The notes: generated by a model not told the origin, from the letters alone. Shown: positions 50,901 to 59,268, counted from the stretch's first letter. The stretch: 64,000 bases of DNA from Pseudomonas sp. Gutcm_11s (GCF_028649395.1 NZ_JAQSUW010000011.1:218752-282751), one strand, 5' to 3'. Program-made: numbers and translations.

Positions 50901-53367
50901 CGGCAATGGCGGTGGCGACGGCGCCGGCATAGTCGCCGCGCAGCGAGCGAATCTCGCATTTGAAGCGGTACAGCTCGGCGCGTTGCAGCGGCGCCTCGGT
51001 GCACTCCAGCAGCGCGCTGGCATGCTGGTCGGCCATGACATAGTCAGCGTTGAGGATCAGCCCCTGGCCGATCAGCAGGGCCAGTTCGCGGGCCAGCTCC
51101 GGATCGGCTCCGCTCTGCGCGGCCAGCAGGTGCTGGGCATGCTGCAGATAGTCGAGCGCGGTGGCGGCTGCGGCGGCAGCCATGGCCAGGCGCGCGGCGC
51201 GCATCAGCAGCGCGATGAAGGCCTGGCGCTGTTCGGGCTGCAGCGGCGCATCGCCGATGCGCAGCATCTGCGTGGCGACGCGGAACACGGCTTCCGCCTC
51301 TGCGTCTTCCTCTGGCAGCAGAGCGAGAAGGGCGCTGGCGAATTCCACGCCCATGGTTCCATGCTCGGCCGCGGGGATTGCCGCCCTGGCCGACTCCCAG
51401 ACGATGTCGTGGCTGAAGCTCAGGCCCTCGTGGTTCTCCACCACCAGGCCGGCCTTGAACGCCGGGCGCAGCAGCTGCAGCAGCTGTTGTGGAGAGCAGG
51501 CATGGACCGCCGCCAGGCTGGGCAGCGGCGTCTGGTTGCCGAGTATCGCCAGTGCGCCGAGCACCTCGCGGGTGCGCTGCGGCAGGCGTTGCAGGCGCAT
51601 CTGCAGCAGCGTCGTGACGTCGTCCAGCAGTGATAGCGACTGGCTGTCGCGCTCGCCACTGGCGGTCTCGCGCAGCAGGGCGCTGAGTTGCGTGAGGTAC
51701 AGCGGGTTACCGTTGCCGCGTTGCTGCAGATGCTCGGCCAGCAGCGCCTGCTCGTCGTCCCGCAGGTCCGGCTCCGCCTGCAACAGGGCGCCGATTTCGC
51801 TCGGGCTCAGCGGTTGCAGGGCGATTTCCCGAGTGCGCGCGCCGAGGCTGCGGCACTGTTCGAGCAGCGCCGTCAGGCTGCCGGGCGCCTGGGAGTCCTC
51901 GGGGCGGTAGGCGGCTATCAGCAGCAGATGATCGAAGCTGGAGGGCGGCAGCTCGACGAGGAAGGTGGCGCTTTCTTCGTCGAGCCACTGCACGTCGTCG
52001 AGGAACAGCAGCAGCGGCCGTTCCTGCCCAGCCAGCACCGCCAGCAGGCGCTGCAGCATGCCGTGCAGGTGGCGGCGGGCCTCGCTCACCGGTGGCGGGT
52101 TGGGGTTGCTGGGCAGCGCGCCGGTCAGCCACTCCAGCTCCGGAATCAGGCGTGCCAGCAGGTCGCCGTTGTGGCCGACGGCCTCGCGCAGCAACTGGCG
52201 CCAGTGGCTCACCTGATCCGGCGTTTCGCCGGCCAGGCGGGCGAACAGCGAGGACAGGGCGGCGGAGAGGGCGGCATAGGGCAGGCGGTGACGCGACAGC
52301 TCGCACTTGCCGTTGGCGAACAGCAGCATCTCGGCGTCCTGCTCACGGCGTAGCTGGCGCACCAGCGAGGTCTTGCCGATGCCTGCCTCGCCGCTGATCA
52401 GTACGGCGCCGCCCAGGCCCTGACGCAGGCGGGCGACGGCGCTGCGCAGGGTTTCCAGTTCCGCGGTGCGTCCGACCAGATCGGTGGCGCGGTTGCCGGG
52501 CGTTGTGGGCGATACGCGGCTGATGCTGCCGTTCTCGCGCCACTCGTCCAGGCAGCGGCGCAGCTCGACCTCCAGTTGCTGGGCCGAGTCGGGGCGCTGG
52601 CCTGGCTGCTTGGCCATCAGCCAGGCGAGCAGGTCGTCGAGGGCGGGCGGCAGGCCAGGGCGATGCTGGCTCAGGGTGGGCGCCGGCACGGCCACGTGCT
52701 GGTGCAGCCAGCGCACCGGGTCGGTAGCGCTGAACGGCAGCCGGCCGCTGAGCAATTCGAAGAAGCTGACACCCAGGGCATAGAGATCGCCGCGCGGCGA
52801 CACGCTCTGTTCGGGCGGCAGGTAGGCCAGGCTGGCATCGGGCAGCGGTGGCGTGCCCTCGCTGCAGCCATCGGCGCGGGCGGTGAAGGCGAAGCCGGTC
52901 AGGCGTACCACGCCGTCGCGGCCGAGGATCAGGTTGTCCGGGCGGATATCGCGGTGCAGCATGCCGTGCCGGTGCATCTGCGCCAGCGCCGAGCTGGCGC
53001 CTATGGCCAGCTGCAGGAAGCGCTCTACCGAAAGCGGTATGGCGGCCACGGCGGAGAGCGGGCGGCCGCCGTCCTCGTCGAGTACCAGCAACGGCCCCTC
53101 GGCCGTGCTCAGGCGCGCCAGGGGCGGCACTGCCCAGGGCTGCGCGAGGCCGGGGCCGAGGGCGTATTCGCGGTCCAGGCGCGCCAGTTCCCACAGCGAG
53201 GCGCGCGGGCTGGCGCGGACCACCAGCCACTGGCGGCCGGCACGGGCGTCGCGCACGCGCCAGCGGCTCAGCTCGCCGGCACGGTCGAGGCCGCGCCACT
53301 CGACGATCTCGAGCCAGGCTTCGTCGAAGCTCGGGTTGCCTGCCAGTAGTGGTGACGGGGCGTTCAT
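47929..53367 (-). CDS. Giant hybrid: Ser/Thr-kinase-like, AAA ATPase, GAF, PAS, histidine kinase
   Basis: This 1812-residue protein starts at ATG 53367, overlapping the receiver gene by 4 bases. In order: protein-kinase-like domain (about 20-275), AAA ATPase (Walker A GEAGIGKT at 326-333, Walker B LLLFLDDVQWLDEE), a long helical TPR-like region (about 600-1270), GAF (about 1280-1430), PAS/PAC (about 1455-1560), HisKA (H-box ASIAHEINQPLAS near 1598) and HATPase (NLISNAVEAM, DSGPGVP, GMGLAI). The kinase domain keeps HRD (138-140) and N (145), but DFG has become TGF (157-159) and the ATP lysine site reads VVRAS, so it is probably a pseudokinase. No membrane helix is evident. The likely outputs are the two response regulators just upstream. 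Confidence 0.92.
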   Translation of the reverse strand: MNAPSPLLAGNPSFDEAWLEIVEWRGLDRAGELSRWRVRDARAGRQWLVVRASPRASLWELARLDREYALGPGLAQPWAVPPLARLSTAEGPLLVLDEDGGRPLSAVAAIPLSVERFLQLAIGASSALAQMHRHGMLHRDIRPDNLILGRDGVVRLTGFAFTARADGCSEGTPPLPDASLAYLPPEQSVSPRGDLYALGVSFFELLSGRLPFSATDPVRWLHQHVAVPAPTLSQHRPGLPPALDDLLAWLMAKQPGQRPDSAQQLEVELRRCLDEWRENGSISRVSPTTPGNRATDLVGRTAELETLRSAVARLRQGLGGAVLISGEAGIGKTSLVRQLRREQDAEMLLFANGKCELSRHRLPYAALSAALSSLFARLAGETPDQVSHWRQLLREAVGHNGDLLARLIPELEWLTGALPSNPNPPPVSEARRHLHGMLQRLLAVLAGQERPLLLFLDDVQWLDEESATFLVELPPSSFDHLLLIAAYRPEDSQAPGSLTALLEQCRSLGARTREIALQPLSPSEIGALLQAEPDLRDDEQALLAEHLQQRGNGNPLYLTQLSALLRETASGERDSQSLSLLDDVTTLLQMRLQRLPQRTREVLGALAILGNQTPLPSLAAVHACSPQQLLQLLRPAFKAGLVVENHEGLSFSHDIVWESARAAIPAAEHGTMGVEFASALLALLPEEDAEAEAVFRVATQMLRIGDAPLQPEQRQAFIALLMRAARLAMAAAAAATALDYLQHAQHLLAAQSGADPELARELALLIGQGLILNADYVMADQHASALLECTEAPLQRAELYRFKCEIRSLRGDYAGAVATAIAGLSELGVSLPLEAGQGHAEQAWLALQIALHGRAPEVFAELPEIANPDIQAVIELLSAVVIPGSFIAPDLMLLSSCRIASLTLHHGMCTAAVHALAWLGVAAAHHLDQYQLGYQYAATARRLTEQPRHTASRVAVLVALDQVSVWTRPLPFALECAESAFRASLAQGSPSFACYANNHIVSDLLVLGAPIERMLRQIDAGLVLARNLEFIDAQSILHAQARYIRRLAGDSPGSIPIPPFEELAERVARSSMGPLHFWWQLFEGLLHFLEGDFEGAAAHLDQAWTLTWAVPAHIHLIDLALFSVLNRAALQTASGRPQEFDLPMQHLRLWAELNPRYFSDRLALAEAELLRLQGRNLEALQGYEEAVAKAEQCGAIHLKGLSHEMAARGYQSLGLQVGAQTHLRQARDAWRRWGAKTLAQQLETEHAFLREQPAPRAGTQALQGNQQLDLLSITRACQALSREIEPDALIETLLANAAMHAGATYTALLLNDEGGLQVAATGLAGSRGIDVRLRPPPSAVAAAPLSLVRHAMRQREPLLLSGTDAYRRFGEDAYLARVENGSLLCVPLLKQNEAIGALYLENCLTQGAFEPARVDVLELLAAQAAISLSTARLYGDLLAENQRRRDSEGTLQRTQALLAIGQAVSHYGTFLWRHQSERSFWSPQLVAELGLPVPADDEHLRDAAILVHADDRPRFVRTLDEALRYQQAFRLEFRTVALDGTSRHLELAGEPDGSDTFIGVVCDISQRRQAEVALRAARAELDRTSQATMLGELAASIAHEINQPLASILSNAGASLRWLDRPQPSLEDALEGLRDILDESQRAADIVRAMRTLARRKPLARKALDLEPVIRQVLEITRADLEDKHVGVTLQLAPALPVLGDTIQLQQVLRNLISNAVEAMLALPPSTRHLSIQARLIGQEVLVTVEDSGPGVPAEKLGKVFQAFFSTKATGMGMGLAICASIISAHSGVLGATRGRHDENLFFFTLPGHSGG

Positions 53368-53720
53368 GGCTGCTCTGCCAGGCTGAGGGCGATGGCTTGC
53401 AGCAGCTGTTCGGCGGTAAAGGGCTTGGCCAGGAAATGGATTGCGCCGAGGGCCAGCGTCTCGGCGACCTGCTGTTCGTTGGCATGGGCCGACATGCTGA
53501 TCACCGGCCGCTCACCATTCAGTGCGCGCAGCACCTCAGGCCCCTGCAGTCCGAGCATCTGCAGGTCGAGCAGCACGCAGGCGGCCTGCACGCGCCAGGG
53601 CGACGCGAGGAAGTTCTCCCCCGATTCGAAGCACACTGGCTGGTAGCCCGCCGACCGCAACAGGTTGGCGATGCCCTTGCGAACGGAGAGCTCGTCGTCG
53701 ATGACGCAAACGACCTGCAT
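53364..53720 (-). CDS. Single-domain response regulator
   Basis: This 118-residue receiver starts at ATG 53720. Acidic pocket DDE (8-10), phosphoacceptor Asp in VLLDLQM (about 52), Ser in ISMSAHAN and Lys in FLAKPFT are all present, so it should be phosphorylated. It has no output domain and resembles the FixJ-type receiver. The stop overlaps the start of the giant kinase by 4 bases, which suggests translational coupling and a kinase-receiver pair or phosphate relay. Confidence 0.92.
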   Translation of the reverse strand: MQVVCVIDDELSVRKGIANLLRSAGYQPVCFESGENFLASPWRVQAACVLLDLQMLGLQGPEVLRALNGERPVISMSAHANEQQVAETLALGAIHFLAKPFTAEQLLQAIALSLAEQP

Positions 53721-53766
53721 GTACGGCCTGCGGAGAGTTGAGGGGCGGGACGCCGGTGAGCATCGC

Positions 53767-54747
53767 TCAGGCCGGCTCGGCGTGGAGTTCCGGGAGCATG
53801 CCTAGCGCCCGTCCTACCATCAACAGGTCTACCAGTGTCTTTGTGCGCAGTTTTGTCATGATGTGCTTTTTGTGCACCTTGACCGTCACTTCCTGCAGGC
53901 CCAGCTCGCTGGCGATCTCCTTGTTTAGGTGCCCGCGCAGCAGCTGCGCGAAGATCTGCCGCTCGCGCTCGGTCAGGGCCTGGTAGCGCTCCTGCAGCGA
54001 GCGGCACAGGCTGCTCTCGGCGTAGCGGCTGTGGGCGCGCTGCATCGCCTCGCGCACGGCGGTAAGCAACTGCTGCTCATCCACCGGCTTGGTCAGGAAG
54101 CCTTCCGCGCCGGCCTTCATGGCGCGCACCGACATGTCGATGGTGCCGAAGCCGGTCATGAATACGATGGGCATGGGCGCCTGGCGACGGGCCAGCTCGT
54201 CGAGCAGGTCGAAGCCGCTGCCGTCGCTCAGGCGCACGTCGAGCAGCAGGCAGGCGGGGCGTTCGAAGGAGCAGGCGGCGAGGAACGCGGCCGCCGAGTC
54301 GTGGCCGCTGGCGGCGATGCCCATGGAGCGCAGCAGGCGTACCAGCGCCGCACAGACCGCCGGCTCGTCGTCCACCACGTGGACATGGGCCTGGGACTTC
54401 CAGGCCTCGTCGGCGTCGGGTTGCGGGACGGGAGCGGCAGCAACCGGCTGCTGGGAGCGGGCTCCGAGATTGAGCCGATAGCCGCGGCGCGGCACGGTTT
54501 CCAGCAGCTGCTGGTCCAGCTCGAGAAGGCGGCGCAGGGTGGAAATCTGCACCTGCAGGTTGTTCTCTTCGACCACGCTGTCGGGCCAGATGGCGGTGAT
54601 CAGCTCGTCCTTGGTCACCAGGCGATTGGGCGCGGCAAGCAGCACTTCCAGGATGGCGAACGCGCGGCTGCCGAGACGGACCGGCCTACCATGTAGAAAG
54701 GCCTCCCGACGCTCGACCGAGAGCCATGCTTCGCCTAGCTGGATCAT
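53767..54747 (-). CDS. Response regulator with two DNA-binding domains (winged helix, receiver, LuxR)
   Basis: This 326-residue protein has an OmpR/CadC-type winged helix first (1-97, SRAFAILEVLLAAPNRLVTKDELI, ETVPRRGYRLNL). A receiver is in the middle (about 118-235, VVDDEPAVC, phospho-Asp in LLLDVRLS, Lys in LTKPVDE), and a LuxR/FixJ helix-turn-helix is last (about 255-316, LTERERQIFAQLLRGHLNKEIASELGLQEVTVKVHK). Response regulators normally have one output domain after the receiver. It lies 46 bases before the lone receiver gene, in line with the giant kinase. Confidence 0.9.
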   Translation of the reverse strand: MIQLGEAWLSVERREAFLHGRPVRLGSRAFAILEVLLAAPNRLVTKDELITAIWPDSVVEENNLQVQISTLRRLLELDQQLLETVPRRGYRLNLGARSQQPVAAAPVPQPDADEAWKSQAHVHVVDDEPAVCAALVRLLRSMGIAASGHDSAAAFLAACSFERPACLLLDVRLSDGSGFDLLDELARRQAPMPIVFMTGFGTIDMSVRAMKAGAEGFLTKPVDEQQLLTAVREAMQRAHSRYAESSLCRSLQERYQALTERERQIFAQLLRGHLNKEIASELGLQEVTVKVHKKHIMTKLRTKTLVDLLMVGRALGMLPELHAEPA

Positions 54748-54934
54748 GTCATTACTCTTTGATTACAAAGTGAATTTTATTTTTTATTTACGGCAGGATG
54801 GTTTCACCGTAGAGGATGCGAAACGGCTTCTCAAGTCTATATTGGTCATCGCGAGAATTCGCACAAATGTTCAAGTCGGTGCCTTGCCTGCGTGCTCCAA
54901 TAGCAGGAGTAACCGCATATCCGGATGAGGGTCG

Positions 54935-55843
54935 ATGAACCGAAACGAGCTGCGTCACCTCGACATGAACCTGCTGGTGGTGTTCGAGGCGCTGATGATC
55001 GAGCGCAACCTGACCCGCGTGGGCGAGAAGCTGTTCATCACCCAGTCCACCGTCAGCGCCGCGCTCAGCCGGCTGCGTGACCTGTTCGACGACCCGCTGC
55101 TGATTCGCAACGGCCGGCAGATGGAGCCGACGCCGCGGGCGCTGCACATTTTCGAAGAGGTGCGTCCGGCGATGGACGTGATCTCCGCCGCGGTCAGCCG
55201 GGCCAAGGCCTTCGACCCGGCCAGCAGCTGCAACGTGTTCCGCCTGGGGCTGTCGGACGATGCCGAATTCGGCCTGTTCCCATCGCTGCTCAACTCGTTG
55301 CAGCAGGAGGCGCCGAACATCGTGGTGGTGGTGCGTCGCGCCAACTTCCTGCTGATGCCGGGGCTGCTGTCCTCCGGCGAGATATCGGTGGGCGTCAGCT
55401 ACACCACCGACCTGCCGGCCACCGCCAAGCGCCGCAAGCTGCGCGATATCGGCGTGCGCGTGCTGCGTGGCGACGACCGCCCCGGCCCGCTGACCCTGGA
55501 CGAATACTGCGAGCGCCCTCATGTGATGGTGTCGTTCTCCGGCGACCTGTCCGGCAACATCGACGCCGACCTGGCGCGTGTCGGTCGCAGCCGCCGAGTG
55601 GTGCTGGCGGTGCCGCAGTTCGGCAGCCTGCGCGCGCTGTTGCGTGGCACCGAGATGATCGCCACGGTGCCGGACTACGCCGCCTGCACCCTCGCCGACG
55701 ACGGCAGCCTGCGCGCCGAGGAGGCGCCCTTCGAAGTGCAGCCCGCTGAGCTGTCGATGGTCTGGAGCGGCGCCTACGACAGCGACCCGGCCGAGAGCTG
55801 GTTGCGCGAACGCATCCGCCAGCACATGGCGAGCGGCGGCTGA
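54935..55843 (+). CDS. LysR-family transcriptional regulator (NodD/LeuO-like)
   Basis: This 302-residue protein has an N-terminal winged helix-turn-helix (10-68, LDMNLLVVFEALMIERNLTRVGEKLFITQSTVSAALSRL-type) and a substrate-binding-like effector domain (95-300). The start is ATG 54935 with GAGGG 4 bases before. It is divergent from the two-output regulator with 187 bases between. Target genes and ligand are unknown; LysR proteins often act on the divergent neighbour. Confidence 0.9.
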   Translation: MNRNELRHLDMNLLVVFEALMIERNLTRVGEKLFITQSTVSAALSRLRDLFDDPLLIRNGRQMEPTPRALHIFEEVRPAMDVISAAVSRAKAFDPASSCNVFRLGLSDDAEFGLFPSLLNSLQQEAPNIVVVVRRANFLLMPGLLSSGEISVGVSYTTDLPATAKRRKLRDIGVRVLRGDDRPGPLTLDEYCERPHVMVSFSGDLSGNIDADLARVGRSRRVVLAVPQFGSLRALLRGTEMIATVPDYAACTLADDGSLRAEEAPFEVQPAELSMVWSGAYDSDPAESWLRERIRQHMASGG

Positions 55844-55921
55844 AGCCTGGCATTGGTTGGCGCGGTAAGCATTCCCGCGCCGATCACCCTTCTTCTCTCG
55901 CCGCCTAGGCGACTGGCCAGG

Positions 55922-56353
55922 TCAACTCGCCTGGTGCACGGCGCTGCGCTGCAGCAGGCGAGTCACCACCAGTGGACCGGGGCCGCTCAGCGCCAGGCCG
56001 GCATACAGCACCAGTAGCAGCCAGGCGAACTGGCCCTGTTCCAGGCTCCATTCCGGGTGCACGACCGCCAGCGAAACCAGCAGCACGGCCATCACCGGCA
56101 GGCAGGCCAGGCGCGCCCAGATGCCGAGGATCAGCAGCAGCGGGCAGAGCACCTCGGCGAACAGCGCCAGACTCAGGGTCAGGGCTGCGCCCAGGCCGAA
56201 CGGGTCCTCGATGCGCTGCAGTTCGCCGGACCAGTCCAGCGCCTTGGGCAGGCCATGGACCAGGAGTAGCAGCAACGCGGCGCCGACGCGCAACAGCAGC
56301 AGGCCCCAGGGCGGGGAGGCGGGCAGGGCGAGGCTCGGTGGGAAGCTGGGCAT
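55922..56353 (-). CDS. DoxX family membrane protein
   Basis: This 143-residue protein starts at MPSFPPSLALPASPP (ATG 56353) and has four hydrophobic helices. GLLLLRVGAALLLLLVHGLPKALD and FAEVLCPLLLILGIWARLA match the DoxX pattern. DoxX-type proteins are often linked to quinone or thiosulfate redox chemistry or stress; the role here is open. It is convergent with the LysR gene and divergent from the MFS gene. Confidence 0.85.
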   Translation of the reverse strand: MPSFPPSLALPASPPWGLLLLRVGAALLLLLVHGLPKALDWSGELQRIEDPFGLGAALTLSLALFAEVLCPLLLILGIWARLACLPVMAVLLVSLAVVHPEWSLEQGQFAWLLLVLYAGLALSGPGPLVVTRLLQRSAVHQAS

Positions 56354-56552
56354 GAGAAATCTCCGCGGGAATGAGCGGCCACTATCGGTGCCCGCCGGCG
56401 GCATTTCTTGGCCTCATGTGCTGCCTGTAGCGGCTGGCCGGCGCTACCCGGCGCCCAGCGCAGCCTGAGCCGCACGCGCAAAGAAGCACATCGGTGCAAG
56501 CCCGAACGCGCCTGGTTGCGGATAGTGACGACATTCCCTTGGAGAGTTCGTC

Positions 56553-56609
56553 ATGAGCAGCAGCGACGCGCGCCAGCACACCGGGCGAGGCGCATGGACA
56601 AGACCCTGA
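56553..56609 (+). CDS. Possible leader peptide overlapping the MFS gene start
   Basis: An 18-codon frame begins at ATG 56553 with a good GGAGAG ribosome site 8 bases upstream, and stops at 56609, 16 bases into the MFS gene in another phase. It could be a translationally coupled leader, or the remains of the true N-terminus separated by a frameshift. The MFS start itself has only a weak GCGAGG site. Confidence 0.3.
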   Translation: MSSSDARQHTGRGAWTRP

Positions 56610-58192
56610 ACAATGCCTCCGCGTCGGCCTGGGCGCCGCTGCGCAGCACAGTGTTTCGCTGGCTGTGGCTGGCGAGCATCGCCTCCAACATCGGCACCTG
56701 GATGCACGAGGTCGGCGCCGGCTGGTTGATGACCTCGCTGTCCGCCAGCCCGCTGGCGGTGGCCATGGTGCAGGTGGCAGGCGCATTGCCGATCTTCATG
56801 CTGGCGCTGCCGGCGGGTGCCCTGGCCGATATTGTCGACAAGCGTCGCTATCTGCTGGCGGTGCAATTGTGGATGGCGGCCATCGCCCTGGCTCTGGCTT
56901 TGCTCACCCTGGGCGGGCAGATGAACGTGACTCTGCTCCTGCTGCTGACCTTCGGCATGGGCATCGGCACGGCGCTGATGATGCCGGCCTGGTCGGCGCT
57001 TGCACCCGAGGTGGTCGAGCGCGATGCGCTGCCGGCGGCGGTCGCGCTCTCCAGCCTGGGCGTCAACGTCGCGCGGGCCATCGGCCCGGCGCTGGCCGGC
57101 ATCCTGGTCAGCTTGAGCGGGCCCTGGCTGACCTTCGCCCTGAACGCCGTGTCGTTCTTCGCGGTGATCGGCGCGCTGCTGCTGTGGAAGCGCGCGCCGA
57201 GTGAGACGGTGCTGCCGGCCGAGCGGCTGTTCGGCGCGATCCGTGCCGGCGCCCGCTATGCCCGCAGCGCGCGGCCGCTACAGGCGGTACTGGTACGCAC
57301 CGTGGCGTTCTTCCTCGGCGCCAGCGCCGGCATGGCGCTGCTACCGGTACTGGTGCGCCGTGAGATGGGCGGTACCGCGCTGGACTACGGCATCCTGCTT
57401 GGCTGCGTCGGCCTCGGCGCTATCGGCGGTGCCATGCTGCTACCGCGCCTGCGCGCGCGTTTCGGTGGTGATGCTCTGGTGCTGGCCGCCAGCCTGGCCT
57501 ACGCGGCGGTGCTGTTCGGTCTTGCCTGGTTGCGTGAGTTCGCTTGGCTGGCGCCGCTGATGCTGCTCAGCGGCGCGGCGTGGATCGCCGTGCTGTCCAG
57601 CCTGCAGCTGGCGGCGCAGACCTCGGTGCCGGCCTGGGTACGAGCGCGTGCGCTGTCCGTCTACATCCTGGTGTTCTTCGGCGCCTCCGCTATTGGCGGT
57701 ATCGCCTGGGGCGCACTGACCAGCCATTTCTCCCTGGCCTGGGCCTTCGCTGGTGGCGGCGCGCTGCTGGTGCTGGGGCTGCTGACGCGCCTGTGGTTCC
57801 GCCTGCCGGCGACCCAGGTCGACGATCTGGCGCCGTCGCTGCACTGGCCGACGCCGATCCTGGATGAGGCGCTGGATCGCGAGCGCGGCCCGGTGCTGGT
57901 CACCGTGGAGTACCGCATCGCCGCGGAGGATGCTGCCGCCTTCCGCCTGGCCATGCATGACGTGCGGCGCATGCGCCGGCGCAACGGCGCCTTCTCCTGG
58001 GCGCTGCTGCAGGACAGCGAGGACCCCAGCCTGTGGCAGGAGCTGTTCTTCGACGAATCCTGGCTCGAGCACCTGCGCCACCACGGCCGCGTTACCCGCG
58101 CCGAACAACGCATCGAGGCCGCCGCGCGGCGCTACCAGCAACCCGGCGAGCCGGTGCGCATCCGCCATCTGCTCGCCGCCCCACGCCACTGA
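56594..58192 (+). CDS. MFS transporter with C-terminal monooxygenase-like domain
   Basis: This 532-residue protein starts at MDKTLNNASASAWAP (ATG 56594). The first 410 residues are an MFS transporter of the EntS-like type (MFS_3): NIGTWMHEVGAGWLMTSL, GMGIGTALMMPAWSAL and VARAIGPALAGILVS in order. From about 425 a soluble alpha/beta domain follows (GPVLVTVEYRIAAEDAAAFR, GAFSWALLQDSEDPSLWQELF). It resembles the antibiotic-biosynthesis-monooxygenase dimer fold and is seen on some MFS proteins of this group. It is probably co-transcribed with the YcaC-type gene 29 bases downstream. Confidence 0.85.
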   Translation: MDKTLNNASASAWAPLRSTVFRWLWLASIASNIGTWMHEVGAGWLMTSLSASPLAVAMVQVAGALPIFMLALPAGALADIVDKRRYLLAVQLWMAAIALALALLTLGGQMNVTLLLLLTFGMGIGTALMMPAWSALAPEVVERDALPAAVALSSLGVNVARAIGPALAGILVSLSGPWLTFALNAVSFFAVIGALLLWKRAPSETVLPAERLFGAIRAGARYARSARPLQAVLVRTVAFFLGASAGMALLPVLVRREMGGTALDYGILLGCVGLGAIGGAMLLPRLRARFGGDALVLAASLAYAAVLFGLAWLREFAWLAPLMLLSGAAWIAVLSSLQLAAQTSVPAWVRARALSVYILVFFGASAIGGIAWGALTSHFSLAWAFAGGGALLVLGLLTRLWFRLPATQVDDLAPSLHWPTPILDEALDRERGPVLVTVEYRIAAEDAAAFRLAMHDVRRMRRRNGAFSWALLQDSEDPSLWQELFFDESWLEHLRHHGRVTRAEQRIEAAARRYQQPGEPVRIRHLLAAPRH

Positions 58193-58221
58193 ATTCAACC
58201 CGAAAGCAAGGAGTGTCAGCC

Positions 58222-58845
58222 ATGTCCGTTCCCTACAAGCGCCTGAACAAGGACGACGCCGTCGTTCTGCTGGTCGACCATCAGTCCGGCCTGATTTCCC
58301 TGGTGCAGGACTTCACCCCCAGCGACTTCAAGAACAACGTCCTGGCCCTCGGCGCCGTGGCCAAGTTCTTCAACCTGCCGACCATCCTCACCACCAGCTT
58401 CGAGCAGGGCCCCAACGGCCCGCTGGTGCCGGAACTCAAGGAACTGTTCCCGGATGCGCCGTACGTTGCCCGTCCTGGCCAGATCAACGCCTGGGACAAC
58501 GAGGACTTCGTCGCCGCGATCAAGAAGACCGGCCGCAAGCAGCTGATCATCGCGGGTGTGGTGACTGACGTGTGCGTGGCCTTCCCGGCCCTGTCGGCGA
58601 TTGCCGAGGGCTTCGACGTGTTCGTCGTCACCGACGCATCCGGCACCTTCGACAAGACCGTGCAGCAGGCTGCCTGGGCGCGCATGAACGCCGCCGGCGT
58701 GCAGCTGATGAACTGGTTCAGCGTGGCGTGCGAGCTGCACCGCGACTGGCGCAACGACATCGAAGGGCTGGGCAACCTGCTGTCCAACCACATCCCCAAC
58801 TACCGCAACCTGATGACCAGCTACTTCACCCTGATCGGCAAGTAA
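58222..58845 (+). CDS. YcaC-type isochorismatase-fold hydrolase
   Basis: This 207-residue protein starts at MSVPYKRLNKDDAVV (ATG 58222) with CAAGGAG upstream. It shows the isochorismatase-like triad elements: Asp in VLLVDHQSGLI, Lys in ELKELFPDAPYV or nearby, and Cys in IAGVVTDVCVAFPAL. The C-terminal tail NLLSNHIPNYRNLMTSYF is typical of YcaC. YcaC structures are known but the substrate is not. It follows the MFS gene by 29 bases and is convergent with an AraC-type regulator. Confidence 0.9.
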   Translation: MSVPYKRLNKDDAVVLLVDHQSGLISLVQDFTPSDFKNNVLALGAVAKFFNLPTILTTSFEQGPNGPLVPELKELFPDAPYVARPGQINAWDNEDFVAAIKKTGRKQLIIAGVVTDVCVAFPALSAIAEGFDVFVVTDASGTFDKTVQQAAWARMNAAGVQLMNWFSVACELHRDWRNDIEGLGNLLSNHIPNYRNLMTSYFTLIGK

Positions 58846-58848
58846 GTA

Positions 58849-59268
58849 TCAGCTGGCCCGGCGCAGCCGCTCGAGCCGCCACAGGCTCGGCGGCATGCCG
58901 GTCTGGCGGGTGAACACGCGCGACAGGTGCGCCTGGTCGGCGAAGCCGCAGTCCTGGGCGATGTCGGCAATCGAACGCGTGCCCAGCAGCAATTGCTGGG
59001 CACGCTGCAGGCGCTGCCGGGTCAGCCACTGGTGTGGCGACATGCCGGTGCTGCCGTGGAAGGCGCGGGAGAAATGGCAGCGCGACAGGCCACACTCGCG
59101 AGCCAGTTCCATGATGCTCAGGCCGCTGTTCAGGTTGGCTTCGAGCAGCTGCTTGGCCTGGCGTTCCTGCCAGGCCGACAGGCGCTCGCCCTGTGGTTGG
59201 CGCAGGTCGATATTCACTACCTGGCGTTGCGGACTGCCGAACTCCGGTGCTGTCTGGCGGATGCCCAT
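58849..59268 (-). CDS. AraC-family regulator, short
   Basis: This 139-residue protein is almost only an AraC DNA-binding domain (about 30-135, LSIMELARECGLSRCHFSRAFHGSTGMSP and CGFADQAHLSRVFTRQTGMPPSLW). It stops 3 bases from the convergent YcaC stop. It shares the WQERQAK and SRxHFSRAF wording with the AraC protein at 47306-47842, so the two may be duplicates that bind similar sites. Confidence 0.88.
   Translation of the reverse strand: MGIRQTAPEFGSPQRQVVNIDLRQPQGERLSAWQERQAKQLLEANLNSGLSIMELARECGLSRCHFSRAFHGSTGMSPHQWLTRQRLQRAQQLLLGTRSIADIAQDCGFADQAHLSRVFTRQTGMPPSLWRLERLRRAS

Noticed and set aside
49612..51633. A 673-codon plus-strand frame inside the giant kinase gene
   Set aside because: It is antisense to the helical region of the 1812-residue protein. 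The Gln/Gly/Leu/His-rich composition is that of a shadow frame.
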